This document shows, in pieces, positions 37,415-46,475 of a stretch of DNA of 64,000 bases. Position numbers and translations under genes: made by a program. Numbering within the stretch: position 1 is the stretch's first letter; every line of letters starts with the position of its first letter. Below the pieces are notes generated by a model. It saw only the letters and a program-made list of their open reading frames with translations, had not been told where the DNA came from and made no database searches. Origin of the DNA: Prevotella sp. (GTDB lineage: Bacteria; Bacteroidota; Bacteroidia; Bacteroidales; Bacteroidaceae); contig JAJWLX010000013.1 in NCBI GenBank assembly GCA_021636625.1, positions 7,936 through 71,935 of the forward strand, given 5' to 3'.

Positions 37415-38154
37415 ATTTTAATTTCTTTCTTGATGCCTCGGTATGCGTCACGCAAATCCCTTAACGGATGTTCAGAATCCTTGATATGATGAATCATACT
37501 GTGGCAGTTGCTGCATAGCGGAACCAGATTTTCCAGGAAGTCCTTGGGTACTCCATCGGTCTCATAAGTAGAGATCATCCTTATATGATGCACTTCCATG
37601 AAATTGGCACCCAGTTCTTTGCCGTAAGTTTCCTCAAAATCCATTCCGCAGCATTGGCATTGGTAGCCATACTTGTCAATGCACATCTGGCGGAGCTGAG
37701 GATTGCGCCTTATCACATCCATCTCTTTCAGAATATGCTTCCGTTCGCCTTCGGTTTCTTCACGGAATGATGGAGAAGAAGGGGATGATGGTTCCGCATC
37801 AGATGACAAATCCTCTATGGCAATCTTTGTTTTGAAGAGATTGCGGAATGCTTTTGATTCCAGGAACCCTGACCATGTTTTCAGATGTAAAGAATATCTG
37901 TTGTCAACCGCATTGTCTTCTGTTCTCATCAGTCCGTCTATAGCCATATCATGGCGTACTCGGTCATAGAAGTTATGGTCGAGCTGCGTATAGATGCTTT
38001 CAAAGTTTGGCGACTCATGCTTTCGTATGAAGTCAGCCAGTTCCGATTCCGTGAATCGGGCAAACTCCTCAGCGTCAGACCTGCGTTTCAGATATTCTTC
38101 CACGTAAGCCTTGCGGATGGATGCTTGTGTTGGTATCATACTTTTCTTGCTCAT
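37399..38154 (-). CDS. HNH endonuclease
   Basis: 251 residues. The C-terminal domain has a zinc-ribbon HNH nuclease: YQCQCCG, FMEVHHIRMIS (catalytic His pair) and NLVPLCSNCHSMIHH. The N-terminal 130 residues are helical with an acidic/Ser-Pro linker (SSDAEPSSPSSPS). It probably nicks or cuts DNA. It overlaps the Fic gene by 4 nt upstream and the 860-aa gene by 16 nt downstream, so the three are likely co-translated. It is not a known part of a type III Druantia, which makes the link worth testing. Confidence 0.8.
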   Translation of the reverse strand: MSKKSMIPTQASIRKAYVEEYLKRRSDAEEFARFTESELADFIRKHESPNFESIYTQLDHNFYDRVRHDMAIDGLMRTEDNAVDNRYSLHLKTWSGFLESKAFRNLFKTKIAIEDLSSDAEPSSPSSPSFREETEGERKHILKEMDVIRRNPQLRQMCIDKYGYQCQCCGMDFEETYGKELGANFMEVHHIRMISTYETDGVPKDFLENLVPLCSNCHSMIHHIKDSEHPLRDLRDAYRGIKKEIKIWKQD

Positions 38155-39197
38155 ACCTTCTTTGTATATGACTTGTTTCTATTGCCTCCATGAGCTTCCA
38201 GGTAACCGAAATCTGTCAGTTGTCTTAAATAGCGTTTAGCTGTGGTTTCTGTCAAACCCAATTGAGTAACAAGCAGCTCGGTTCTGATTTCTTCTTTGTC
38301 GGCTATGAAAACTATAATATCGGCCAGTTTTCCTGCCAGAGTTGGCTTTATCGACCATTTATCGACCATTTCCTGCTGTATTCTCGTTTTATCGACCATT
38401 TCTTCAGCTGTTGATCGTAGGAATTGGTCGATATCTTGCTGTAGATGTTTGCAATGAAGTTTTGCCATACAGTTGATGAAGATGTCTGTGTCCTCAGCTT
38501 CCCTGGTGTCTATGAGAGCCTGGATGTATTCAGCTTTATCTTCCTTATATACCTTCGTTGGCAATACATCATATTCCATTTGCAGAAGGTTCATAAGCAA
38601 GCGGCTTGTCCTTCCATTTCCATCTGCCCATGGATGAATGGTTACAAGTTCGTAGTGCGCCCAGAAACTCAGTTCATATATAGACAATTCATCAGTTGTA
38701 TCTATAGCTTTACGACGTTTATTAAGTTCTTCACAAAAATCTTTTAGTTTCATGGGGACCTTCATCCAGTTCATATACGACCTTCCTCCAGCTCCTGCTG
38801 TAACATTTAGTTTACGAAGTTCTCCTTTCGAGGCATCAAAGCTACCACCTAATGAATTGTATTCACCGCCTGTACGTGCCATTACTTTAGACGCAAGAGT
38901 TACAAGAGATTCTATGGTGATGTCCTCATGTCGCTTGATCCAAGTCCGGCCATAGTCATAGGCTGCCTTCAAATCGAGGTTCATCAACTGTTCTATCAAA
39001 GGTTTTCCTTTTGCAGTAATGCCTTCGTCGAAAAGCAACTGAGCTTCCACCTCAGTCACAGTACTACCTTCTATGGCTGTACTATGAGTAATGATAGAAT
39101 ACAGGTAGAACTTTTCGTAGTCTATCTGATCGGTTATGCCCAACTCCTTATGGCGTTTGAGCAATTTTAGCATGATGTCTTTTATCTCTTGTTTCAT
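38151..39197 (-). CDS. Fic-family AMP-transferase-like protein with C-terminal winged helix
   Basis: 348 residues. The Fic motif HPWADGNGRTSR (about 187-198) gives the catalytic His and phosphate-binding loop. STAIEG near residue 40 matches the (S/T)xxxE(G/N) inhibitory helix, so the protein is likely autoinhibited in cis. The C-terminal 60 residues (VTQLGLTETTAKRYLRQL) form a winged helix for DNA binding. It could AMPylate a target and repress its own promoter. It is the first gene of the tight Fic-to-McrC operon. Confidence 0.82.
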   Translation of the reverse strand: MKQEIKDIMLKLLKRHKELGITDQIDYEKFYLYSIITHSTAIEGSTVTEVEAQLLFDEGITAKGKPLIEQLMNLDLKAAYDYGRTWIKRHEDITIESLVTLASKVMARTGGEYNSLGGSFDASKGELRKLNVTAGAGGRSYMNWMKVPMKLKDFCEELNKRRKAIDTTDELSIYELSFWAHYELVTIHPWADGNGRTSRLLMNLLQMEYDVLPTKVYKEDKAEYIQALIDTREAEDTDIFINCMAKLHCKHLQQDIDQFLRSTAEEMVDKTRIQQEMVDKWSIKPTLAGKLADIIVFIADKEEIRTELLVTQLGLTETTAKRYLRQLTDFGYLEAHGGNRNKSYTKKV

Positions 39198-39233
39198 TGC
39201 GTACTTGATTTGATGTTAATGTATATCCTTACT

Positions 39234-39333
39234 CAGTACCACTTTTAGTACCGCTTAACTAGTACTGAAGTTTATCTTAGGTGGTACTGGAGTATCAAGT
39301 AACTGATACCGTAGTAACACTTATGTGGTACTG
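39234..39333. repeat. Cluster of GTGGTACTG repeats upstream of the Fic operon
   Basis: GTGGTACTG occurs at 39281-39289 and 39325-39333 (44 bp apart), and its reverse complement CAGTACCAC at 39234-39242. Further GTACTG/AGTACC copies lie at 39247-39252 and 39262-39267. This 159-bp intergenic region precedes the Fic-to-McrC operon. The layout suggests several binding sites for one regulator, perhaps the winged helix of the Fic protein itself. No TAnnTTTG box is obvious on the minus strand here. Confidence 0.55.
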
Positions 39334-39356
39334 ACAAGGTACTTTGAAGGTCTGAA

Positions 39357-39794
39357 TCAGGCACTCCAATTGATGTGTTCCTCGTATTTGTCGAAGTCCA
39401 TATTGGAGTCTGCTCCTACCTTTTCAAGCATCAGTCTTATCACTTCTTGCTCCTCAGGTGGAAGAAGAATGTCACCACGTCTGCGCTTGAAATATTGGTT
39501 GCGCCCGAAGTGGAGGATGAGGGTAGTCATGAACTGGTCATACTGCTGTGGGTACATCCGCTTTTGGAAGTTGGTGAATCCTTTGGCGAATATCACCGGC
39601 TTTTTATCTCGATAGTATGTACATGTCTCGTCCTTGCTGCATCTGGTGGGATTGATCAGACGCAGATACTCTTCATTCTGCTCCATCATCATGGAGTAGG
39701 CTACCTGATGTAAGCAGGTAGCTGCCATAGGGCAGCTACTATGCTCACATACAGGATAGTTTATCGGTAAAGAAGTATATTCTTTCTTTGGCAT
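39357..39794 (-). CDS. DUF6078-like small Cys-rich protein
   Basis: 145 residues. CEHSSCPMAATCLHQ and CSKDETCTYY supply Cys/His residues that could bind metal; FAKGFTNFQKRMYPQQYDQFMTTLILHFGRNQYFKRRRGDILL fits the DUF6078 pattern of Bacteroidota (key residues F..M.P.QY..F...L...FGR...F.RRRG). No enzyme motif is seen. It lies between the helicase-methyltransferase operon and the Fic operon, 51 nt downstream of the former. Function unknown. Confidence 0.6.
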   Translation of the reverse strand: MPKKEYTSLPINYPVCEHSSCPMAATCLHQVAYSMMMEQNEEYLRLINPTRCSKDETCTYYRDKKPVIFAKGFTNFQKRMYPQQYDQFMTTLILHFGRNQYFKRRRGDILLPPEEQEVIRLMLEKVGADSNMDFDKYEEHINWSA

Positions 39795-39845
39795 AATCTA
39801 CTTTGTTTTGATACCTTTATTCTTGAAGAATCACTCGAGAAGGAA

Positions 39846-42800
39846 TTAGTCCATCGGCTTAATCATCTTCTCGATAAAGGCAATTTCATCGTCGGAGAGA
39901 TTGTACTTAGTATAGAGCTGGCGGTCGATGTCTGGAATGCTTTGGCTCCAGTCGATGTCGCTGTTGTTTTTATAATTTTGAATAGGTACGAATTTAAATT
40001 TATCCCTAACGATGTTTTGAGTAATTAGAATAGAAGCTAGTAGAAATCTTGTAAAACAAGTACGAATGTACTTTTTTAGATTCTGTGCTTCTTCCTCATT
40101 ATCGAATATATCTAATAGAAGATATGATTCTGTACATATAGTATAAGGTGGTAAGACTTCAAGTCTTGAAACGATTCTTTTGCGTCCATTTGCATCTGTT
40201 TGTCCTGCATGTTCAGCTGAAGCTTTTGACATGATAACTTTCCACTTGTCTACTATTTCTTTGTTTTGTGGCACATCCTTCTCTTCCATGTAGGTGATTC
40301 CATCGCTGCCGAAAAGTGAAATATTTCGACCCGGCTTCGCCGGGAAACCGCGCTGGAAGCTTCTTATCCCAAACGGTTTACGTGAGTAAACCGTTTGGGA
40401 TAAGAAGCCTGTAAAGGTTTGAGACTTAACCTTATTGATAATATCAAGAACCTTTTGGTTTCTTATAAATGTATCATGTTCGTTAAGATATCTAGTACTT
40501 TCATTACGGAAACTACCAAGAATGCTTGTTACTACACATTTGTTATCAGATCCTTTGTTCCATAAGAAATAACAAACCCCACCTGCAATATCTACAGTAG
40601 GGAAACAATCTCTTGAATCCTCGTAGTCAAATAACTTTATGAGTTGTTTATCATTAAGCATATTTGCCCTAAACTCATCAAGCCCTTTACCTCCTGTATA
40701 CCATTTTGCTGGTATAATCATAGACACATTATTAGGGTTAAGTAATTTGGCCAAATCTACAAATTTATTATAAATAGGAGTAGCACTACTTCCTGTTCCA
40801 CCACCATCCATAATCTGATACGGCGGATTTCCCACTACAGCATTAAATTTCATTTCTTGCTTACTTGAATTGCCCTTCCAGAAACCAACTGACTTCAGTT
40901 CTTTTACGAGTCCTTCCTGGTCTTTAGAAGCACGTTCGATTAATTGTACGTTTTTGATATTCGCTTTTTGATCAACTTGACGGAAGCCAAAGAGGGTGCG
41001 GTGAGTAATTCCCTTAGCCATAGGAGTATTGCAGATAACATACATATTGTTCTCCACTATATCATCCCAAACCACTTGTTCTTCCTGCACACTGACCGTC
41101 TCCTTTTCGATGCATTCCGCCTTGATATATTCTTCCAAGCGGCGACGGAAGAGAGAGTAGGTTACGTAAAGAGGGTAGAGACCAGTCTTTGAATTGATCT
41201 CCAATATCTTTGTCTGAACCTCTCCTGCAAGGTCAACATTATCAAAGAGTTGGTGAGTGACATCGCCCTGGTCAACATAACGAGGAGTGCTGAGCATTCC
41301 AGTCTTTTCGTCAAAACTTTCGTCATACCAGCACCAACCACCAATCGTGTCACTCATGTGCATATTTACCACACGCCAAGGAGTAAGCACCGTCTCTTTA
41401 TCTGGATTGCGGAAATAAGAGAAAATCTCCGTAATCTGACGGATGCGTTCATCAATATGCATGAAATCTGCTTCTCGGGTAAGGGCACGATATTTCTTAC
41501 CCGCTTCCTCGAAACGGGTAGCATTGAAGCACTTACGAATCTTGTTGAAATCTTCTTTCGAGATTCCCTTCGGCATAAACTCGGTCCATGACTCATCCTT
41601 AATCTTTCGGGTGAAGTTGTCAACAGTCAGTTCATCCTTAGGGTCGCCAGCATCAGCACCACCATACATCAGCAACGGAATACGGAGCGCAATACCACGG
41701 ATATTGGTCATGCGCTTTTTGAATTCCTCACGTTCCTCCTTCGCCTTCTCACGTCGGGCAATGCGCTCAGCTTCTGCCTTCAGCCAATCCTCACGCTCTT
41801 CATCAGACATGGCTTCCCATTGCGCCTTAAATTCCTCGTCTTTCTTCAGCTTTTCTTCTGCTTTCTTCTTGGCTTCAGCAATCTTTTGTCTCTTATTTTC
41901 CTCCCATTCCGCACGTTCCTCTTGTGTCATGTGACTGAGATCGACAGATTTGCTTGCATCTTTTCGCTTCTCGTCAGGAGCCTTGCCACCATGCTCACCA
42001 ATATGATTGATGATTTCCGGATTTACCTTATTCAGTTCATCTTGGTTATAGAGGCATGGATCGTCAAAGCCCTTGCGTACCAGTCGGTCGATAAACACAT
42101 TCTCCAACTGCTTGTAGATGTCATTGACATCCATAGGACTCATCTTGCCTCCATCCATAGAAAGAACAGGACAAAGCTCGATAAATTCACGAACAGTCTC
42201 CTTGTCGCGCATTTCCTGCGTCTTCTCTTCATCGCCTTCCTGCTTTTTCTTCTCCTTGGCTGTTGCCATAGAAGAGAATTTGGCTGTTTCTGCCACAATC
42301 TTCAAGGTGCGGTCGGGCGCAAAGTCGAATACATAACATTCTTTCTTGATTTTACCTTCATGAGTCTTGTAGGGAGACTGCACACGGAAGATGGTCTGCA
42401 TGTAAGTGGCAGCACGGTCGCCACCTTTCAGATAGAACACGGCAGTCCAAGGCGCAACAGTAACGCCTGTAGTCAGACGACCACAGGATATGGTAATGGT
42501 AGAAGTCTTCTCTGGATTGTCGCCAATCGCTTTAAGTACCTTGTCGAGTGCATTCTCGTTCTGCTCATCAGTTTCGTTTCTACCTGCAACATTCACTACA
42601 TTGAAGTGACGGAAAATCTTGTGTTCTTTCAGAAGTTGCTCCAAAGCAGCCGCTTCATTGACATGAGAAACTACCCAAAGAGTATGGCGGAACATCTGGC
42701 GATATTCATTGGTAGAGAATGGAAAATTATTCTCAGCATCTTTCTTGCAGAGTAAATCCAAGAACTCTGATACATCCTGCTCATGCACAAAACGACCTTT

Positions 42801-43796
42801 AGCACCTTCTGGCATAGATGCTTTGTCGGCTTTAGGATTACCAGTCCATGTACGGAAGAACTCAGGGAACGAGAATACGCCAGTCTGGTCCAGAATATTA
42901 TCTATATTCTTGGTAATGTCGTAGGTGAAGATATTCATCTTCGGCAGTTCGGCGTATGGATTCTTCTCGTTGGGATGCTCCAAGTCCCAGTTATGTTTGG
43001 CTGTTTGCTCGGCAATATAGTCCCAGGTGTAGATTTCATCCTTTTTGAAATCCTCATAGAGATTGAAAGGAGTACCAGATAGATAGAGCATCTTGGTCCT
43101 CTCTTTCTTCAAGAAGTCCTGGATGACACCTTTACCCAATGAGGTAAGTGTGCCCTCGTGAGCCTCGTCGATAATAATCAAATCCCAGTCGGTTTTCAGA
43201 ATGTCAGCTTTCAGCTTCTCGTTCGCTGCCGAAGTTGTGTTGCCAGTACCTGTGTTTTTTGCCTGGGTCTTGCTGTTTACAAGTTCAGAGAGGCGGATAT
43301 ATTGCATGGAGACAAAGAAGGCATAATGATTGCCTGGAGTCTCGACAAACTTTTCTAAATCATAGTAGTTACCTGCAGTCTCACTCTCATCATCCGAACG
43401 CATGCCGAAACCATAGGTTTTATGAATATCGCTGTTGCCTTTCACCTTAGGTTCAGAACTTTTGCGGCCAACAACCTGTTTGAAGGCTTGAAGCCAACTT
43501 TCTCCTACTACAGGACGGTGGGTGATGATAAGGGTGCGCTTCACATCCAGTTCACGCATAAGCTGCATGGCACAGATGGTCTTGCCGAAACGCATCTTGG
43601 CATTCCAGAGGAACTGGCGATATTCAGGAAGAACTTCATACTGGTATTCACCGCGTCTTCCACTTCTTTTACAGAAACGCTCCTTCGCTTGGTCGATTGC
43701 GTCCCTTTGCTCAGAACGAAGAGTGATAAAGTCGTCGGCAAACAGGTCATCCTGCATGCCGGTCTTTATTTCTTCAAGGGTTGAGTACGTTGCCAT
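39846..43796 (-). CDS. SF2 helicase fused to an N6-adenine DNA methyltransferase
   Basis: 1316 residues. The N-terminal half is a type III-restriction-like SF2 motor: MRFGKT (68-73), IIIDEAHEG (about 210), LSGTPFN. A long charged coiled coil follows (about 620-700). The C-terminal part is an Eco57I-type gamma methyltransferase with NPPY (about 990), a PAKWYTGGKG stretch and a target-recognition-like tail including YSRKPFGIRSF. It may be a single-chain restriction-modification enzyme, but no nuclease motif is recognised. It begins 7 nt after the partner gene at 43804-44997. A 23-bp perfect inverted repeat lies in its recognition part. Confidence 0.78.
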   Translation of the reverse strand: MATYSTLEEIKTGMQDDLFADDFITLRSEQRDAIDQAKERFCKRSGRRGEYQYEVLPEYRQFLWNAKMRFGKTICAMQLMRELDVKRTLIITHRPVVGESWLQAFKQVVGRKSSEPKVKGNSDIHKTYGFGMRSDDESETAGNYYDLEKFVETPGNHYAFFVSMQYIRLSELVNSKTQAKNTGTGNTTSAANEKLKADILKTDWDLIIIDEAHEGTLTSLGKGVIQDFLKKERTKMLYLSGTPFNLYEDFKKDEIYTWDYIAEQTAKHNWDLEHPNEKNPYAELPKMNIFTYDITKNIDNILDQTGVFSFPEFFRTWTGNPKADKASMPEGAKGRFVHEQDVSEFLDLLCKKDAENNFPFSTNEYRQMFRHTLWVVSHVNEAAALEQLLKEHKIFRHFNVVNVAGRNETDEQNENALDKVLKAIGDNPEKTSTITISCGRLTTGVTVAPWTAVFYLKGGDRAATYMQTIFRVQSPYKTHEGKIKKECYVFDFAPDRTLKIVAETAKFSSMATAKEKKKQEGDEEKTQEMRDKETVREFIELCPVLSMDGGKMSPMDVNDIYKQLENVFIDRLVRKGFDDPCLYNQDELNKVNPEIINHIGEHGGKAPDEKRKDASKSVDLSHMTQEERAEWEENKRQKIAEAKKKAEEKLKKDEEFKAQWEAMSDEEREDWLKAEAERIARREKAKEEREEFKKRMTNIRGIALRIPLLMYGGADAGDPKDELTVDNFTRKIKDESWTEFMPKGISKEDFNKIRKCFNATRFEEAGKKYRALTREADFMHIDERIRQITEIFSYFRNPDKETVLTPWRVVNMHMSDTIGGWCWYDESFDEKTGMLSTPRYVDQGDVTHQLFDNVDLAGEVQTKILEINSKTGLYPLYVTYSLFRRRLEEYIKAECIEKETVSVQEEQVVWDDIVENNMYVICNTPMAKGITHRTLFGFRQVDQKANIKNVQLIERASKDQEGLVKELKSVGFWKGNSSKQEMKFNAVVGNPPYQIMDGGGTGSSATPIYNKFVDLAKLLNPNNVSMIIPAKWYTGGKGLDEFRANMLNDKQLIKLFDYEDSRDCFPTVDIAGGVCYFLWNKGSDNKCVVTSILGSFRNESTRYLNEHDTFIRNQKVLDIINKVKSQTFTGFLSQTVYSRKPFGIRSFQRGFPAKPGRNISLFGSDGITYMEEKDVPQNKEIVDKWKVIMSKASAEHAGQTDANGRKRIVSRLEVLPPYTICTESYLLLDIFDNEEEAQNLKKYIRTCFTRFLLASILITQNIVRDKFKFVPIQNYKNNSDIDWSQSIPDIDRQLYTKYNLSDDEIAFIEKMIKPMD
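40359..40408. repeat. Perfect 23-bp inverted repeat inside the methyltransferase gene
   Basis: Arms 40359-40381 and 40386-40408 are exact reverse complements around a 4-nt loop (GTGA). A smaller perfect hairpin, CCCGGC/GCCGGG, lies 15 nt away at 40330-40344. The repeat encodes the stretch from GFLSQTVY to SRKPFGIRS in the putative target-recognition region. Confidence 0.8.
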
Positions 43797-43803
43797 AATT
43801 ATG

Positions 43804-44997
43804 TTATTTATTATTATTCTTGTTTACTAACGACTCGAAGGTCTGTTTGATAGCCGACTTGTCGTGAAAGTCTATATTTCTCAGCGTTGCCTTCTGAAGG
43901 TTGATGCCTTTGAGGAAGTCTTTGATAAGACAGAACCGCTCAAAGGGTGGATATTCTTTGTGGATTAATCTATCTCTCTCAGCATCCAATTTTTTCACGG
44001 CTTCTGGAGTTCTGAATATTCCCAAATCAGACTTTTTCTTTTCAAAGTCTTGAATGATCCGTTTTTTCTCTTCTGAAGACAACTTCTTAGGCGTATGCCC
44101 TGGAAGTCCGTATGTCAATCCATCCATCTGCCACACGTTCCAGGAGATGATGTAAGCAGCACCTGGCATCATGCGCATCTTGTTCTGGTTGAACTTCTTT
44201 TCTCCAAATTGAGCGATATAATGCTCTTCGAATGTAAAGAAGAGAGCTTCTCGGGCAAGTAGGAGGTTATCGCCTTGCCATTCGAAACCGTATGTTGCAC
44301 GGAGAGCTATCTTAGCCCAAAGAATCCAATCCTTAGAATCCTTCGTATTCTCAGAAACGATTCTGAGTTTACGGTCGAGCATTCCTATGCGATATTTCAC
44401 ATTTTCGTTATACTCACCGGTAACGGCATCATATCTGTTACAGAGGTATGGAGCTTCGCCGCAGGTAATTTCCAAACGGGTATCTGCCACATAGTCTTTC
44501 CAGGTCTTACCTTCAGGAAACTCAATTTTTTCCTCATTGTTAATCCACTTCTGAGGGTTTTCAGGGTCGGGCGAATTGAAGAGTCCTTCTTTTCTGCCGA
44601 ACCATTCTTCATCTATGAGATTGTTCTGTGCATTGCAAATCCATGCAGGAGTAAACACCTCAGCCTTATCCTTGGCACGCTGCGTCTGTTCTTCTTTCGA
44701 CTTCACGGCACGTGGTCGGATAATCTCCTGGTAATTGTCTTTCTCTTCAGGATTCTTTTTGACCAACTCATTGTATTGCTCCTTCGTAATCACCTTGCCT
44801 TCTTTTGAGGCATAGGATGTGATCTTGTCGAGCGTGATAGGTGCAAAGAAAGTAAAATCCTCTCCGTAGTCAGCATACGAATCCGTAGCCCAGTAGATAT
44901 TCTGCTGGGTGGTATGATCTTTCAGAAGATTCATACAAACCTTCTCTCCGTAGCTGTGGAGGAGTTGGTTCTCACTTATGTCTGCGTCATTTATCAT
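43804..44997 (-). CDS. Putative subunit of the helicase-methyltransferase system
   Basis: 397 residues. AEVFTPAWICNAQNNLIDEEWFG and LEITCGEAPYLCNRYD are motifs seen in proteins labelled restriction-modification M or accessory subunits; EVFTP is common at the start of N6-adenine methyltransferase cores, but no NPPY or glycine-rich SAM loop is clear here. It probably works with the 1316-aa fusion protein encoded 7 nt downstream. It has its own promoter (45015-45022) with the island-specific operator. Confidence 0.6.
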   Translation of the reverse strand: MINDADISENQLLHSYGEKVCMNLLKDHTTQQNIYWATDSYADYGEDFTFFAPITLDKITSYASKEGKVITKEQYNELVKKNPEEKDNYQEIIRPRAVKSKEEQTQRAKDKAEVFTPAWICNAQNNLIDEEWFGRKEGLFNSPDPENPQKWINNEEKIEFPEGKTWKDYVADTRLEITCGEAPYLCNRYDAVTGEYNENVKYRIGMLDRKLRIVSENTKDSKDWILWAKIALRATYGFEWQGDNLLLAREALFFTFEEHYIAQFGEKKFNQNKMRMMPGAAYIISWNVWQMDGLTYGLPGHTPKKLSSEEKKRIIQDFEKKKSDLGIFRTPEAVKKLDAERDRLIHKEYPPFERFCLIKDFLKGINLQKATLRNIDFHDKSAIKQTFESLVNKNNNK

Positions 44998-45014
44998 TGT
45001 TTATAATTTAATTG

Positions 45015-45048
45015 CAAAATTATCATTCTATGTTGCAGTCTTTCTGCA
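45015..45048 (-). promoter_or_regulatory. Promoter B with shared operator (helicase-methyltransferase operon)
   Basis: On the minus strand TGCAGAAAGACTGCA (45048-45034) is followed after 11 nt by TAATTTTG (45022-45015). It lies in the last codons of the WYL gene and drives the gene starting at 44997, with a leader of only about 10-15 nt. Spacing and sequence match promoters A and C. Confidence 0.75.
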
Positions 45049-46057
45049 CTGTTGAATATTTTTTCAATAAATTCTCAATTTTCTCAGCAATTTGCCGTCT
45101 CAACCACTCTGGTTTGAGTACTTCAACCTGATTTCCGTATGAAAAGATGCGTGCTTCAAGTTCCTTGTTGGGACGAACCGTGAGTTTAATAATGCGCTGT
45201 TCTTCGTCTTCAACCTCCTGTGAAGGATGTATTGGCTTGTTCACCACATAAGGGAAACGAGCTTCGTCAAACTTCAACAGTACTTCCTCTGCAACTGGAT
45301 GGTCTTCGGGTAATGTCACTCCAACGATGTCCTTGAAATACTCATTGAAATCTATATCCGTATTGGGAATAAACGGCACATTGGCACGTGAGAACTTCAC
45401 GATACGGTCGAGTGCTTTATTGGTGATGTAATTGCCATGACTACCTTCCTGCAATCCGATGAGGAACCAGCGGTTATTGAATTGCTTGATATGGTAAGGA
45501 TGGAGGATGGCAGTTCTTTCATTGCCAGCGAAAGTGCGATAGAGCAAATTCAAAGGCTGATGATTCAATGCGGATTCTATCAGTTCACCCAAGAACTCTG
45601 TTCCCTTCAGTAGATCATTGTGGTCAAAAGATACGATATTCTCTGTATTGGGCTTGACACCAAAACGGAATTCGAGATTTGAGATAACATCTTCCAACCA
45701 TGCGTTACTCGGCACACCACGAAAACGACTTAGTATGTCAATAGTGGAGCGAAGAGACTTTATTTCTTCGACTGTCAACTCATTATTAAAGATGGAGAAG
45801 CTTGGGTCTGAATAACGGTAGTAACTTTTCCTTCCATCGAAGGGATATGTTTCGATAGGGGCATTGTAGGTGACTCTATCTCTCATGTATTTAATGTCTT
45901 CACGTATCTGACGGATGCTGACCTGCGAGCCATAGAGATCCATGAGGGACTCATTGACTGTGTCAAGGAGGTCCTCAATACTATATGTTCTATGAAAATC
46001 GCTAAAGCATCTGTCCAGTATCCGGTAGCGCAGTTGCGCATTCTTGTTTGTTGGCAT
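45023..46057 (-). CDS. WYL-domain transcriptional regulator
   Basis: 344 residues. The N-terminal winged helix (RYRILDRCFSDF, VSIRQIREDIKYM) precedes a WYL domain with LLYRTF...HPYHIKQFNNRWFLIG (about 170-210) and a C-terminal WCX-like extension. WYL proteins often act as repressors of phage-defence loci and sense nucleic acid ligands (BrxR and CapW are examples). The gene sits downstream of an XRE-type gene and upstream of the helicase-methyltransferase operon, with operator B in its 3' end. It is the prime candidate to bind the shared operator. Confidence 0.82.
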   Translation of the reverse strand: MPTNKNAQLRYRILDRCFSDFHRTYSIEDLLDTVNESLMDLYGSQVSIRQIREDIKYMRDRVTYNAPIETYPFDGRKSYYRYSDPSFSIFNNELTVEEIKSLRSTIDILSRFRGVPSNAWLEDVISNLEFRFGVKPNTENIVSFDHNDLLKGTEFLGELIESALNHQPLNLLYRTFAGNERTAILHPYHIKQFNNRWFLIGLQEGSHGNYITNKALDRIVKFSRANVPFIPNTDIDFNEYFKDIVGVTLPEDHPVAEEVLLKFDEARFPYVVNKPIHPSQEVEDEEQRIIKLTVRPNKELEARIFSYGNQVEVLKPEWLRRQIAEKIENLLKKYSTVQKDCNIE

Positions 46058-46077
46058 AGAGTCTTTTCTTAATTAGT

Positions 46078-46308
46078 TTATTTATCTGTTTTTATAGTAA
46101 CGACATTGTCCAGTCTGACAAGGTCGTTCATGTCGCATTTGAGACAGCGAGCTATCTCAATCAAATTCTCTAAAGTTGGTTGTGATGTATTGGTAACCCA
46201 CTTTGATATTGTAGCAGGATCTTTACCGAGCATCTCAGCCAGTTGCTTGTTGGTTAGCATGCGTTCTGCAAGCATAACCTTAATCCGATTTAGAGGTTGT
46301 TTCTCCAT
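46078..46308 (-). CDS. XRE-type helix-turn-helix regulator
   Basis: 76 residues from the ATG at 46308; an in-frame ATG at 46332 lies within or before the predicted transcription start. LAERMLTNKQLAEMLGKDPATISKWVTNTSQPTLENLIEIARCL is a standard Cro/C1-type HTH (key residues Q-L-A, T-I-S-K-W). It is 20 nt upstream of the WYL gene and likely co-transcribed. It may regulate the divergent macro-like gene or its own operon. Confidence 0.78.
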   Translation of the reverse strand: MEKQPLNRIKVMLAERMLTNKQLAEMLGKDPATISKWVTNTSQPTLENLIEIARCLKCDMNDLVRLDNVVTIKTDK

Positions 46309-46336
46309 ACTTCTTATTTTTATATTATTCAATATG

Positions 46337-46344
46337 CAAAAATA
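46337..46344 (-). promoter_or_regulatory. -7 box for the HTH-WYL operon
   Basis: On the minus strand TATTTTTG matches TAnnTTTG. The predicted start near 46332 supports the ATG at 46308. The shared 15-mer operator is absent here, so the regulators seem to be under separate control. Confidence 0.5.
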
Positions 46345-46475
46345 AGGTTTTTTCTTCGAAAAACAGACATTTTTTATAAAAATAACACTCCTAAAGCAAA
46401 TAAATTGATGTTTTCGTCATGTTATTCGAAAAAATATTGTATTTTTGCATTTGAAGGGCGTCTTTTTTCTGAGAG

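Noticed and set aside
39234..39333. CRISPR array
   Set aside because: Repeats are only 9 bp, in both directions, and irregularly spaced.
41820..42755. 311-aa plus-strand ORF
   Set aside because: Shadow of the helicase-methyltransferase gene; low-complexity Leu/Phe/Ser composition of an antisense frame.
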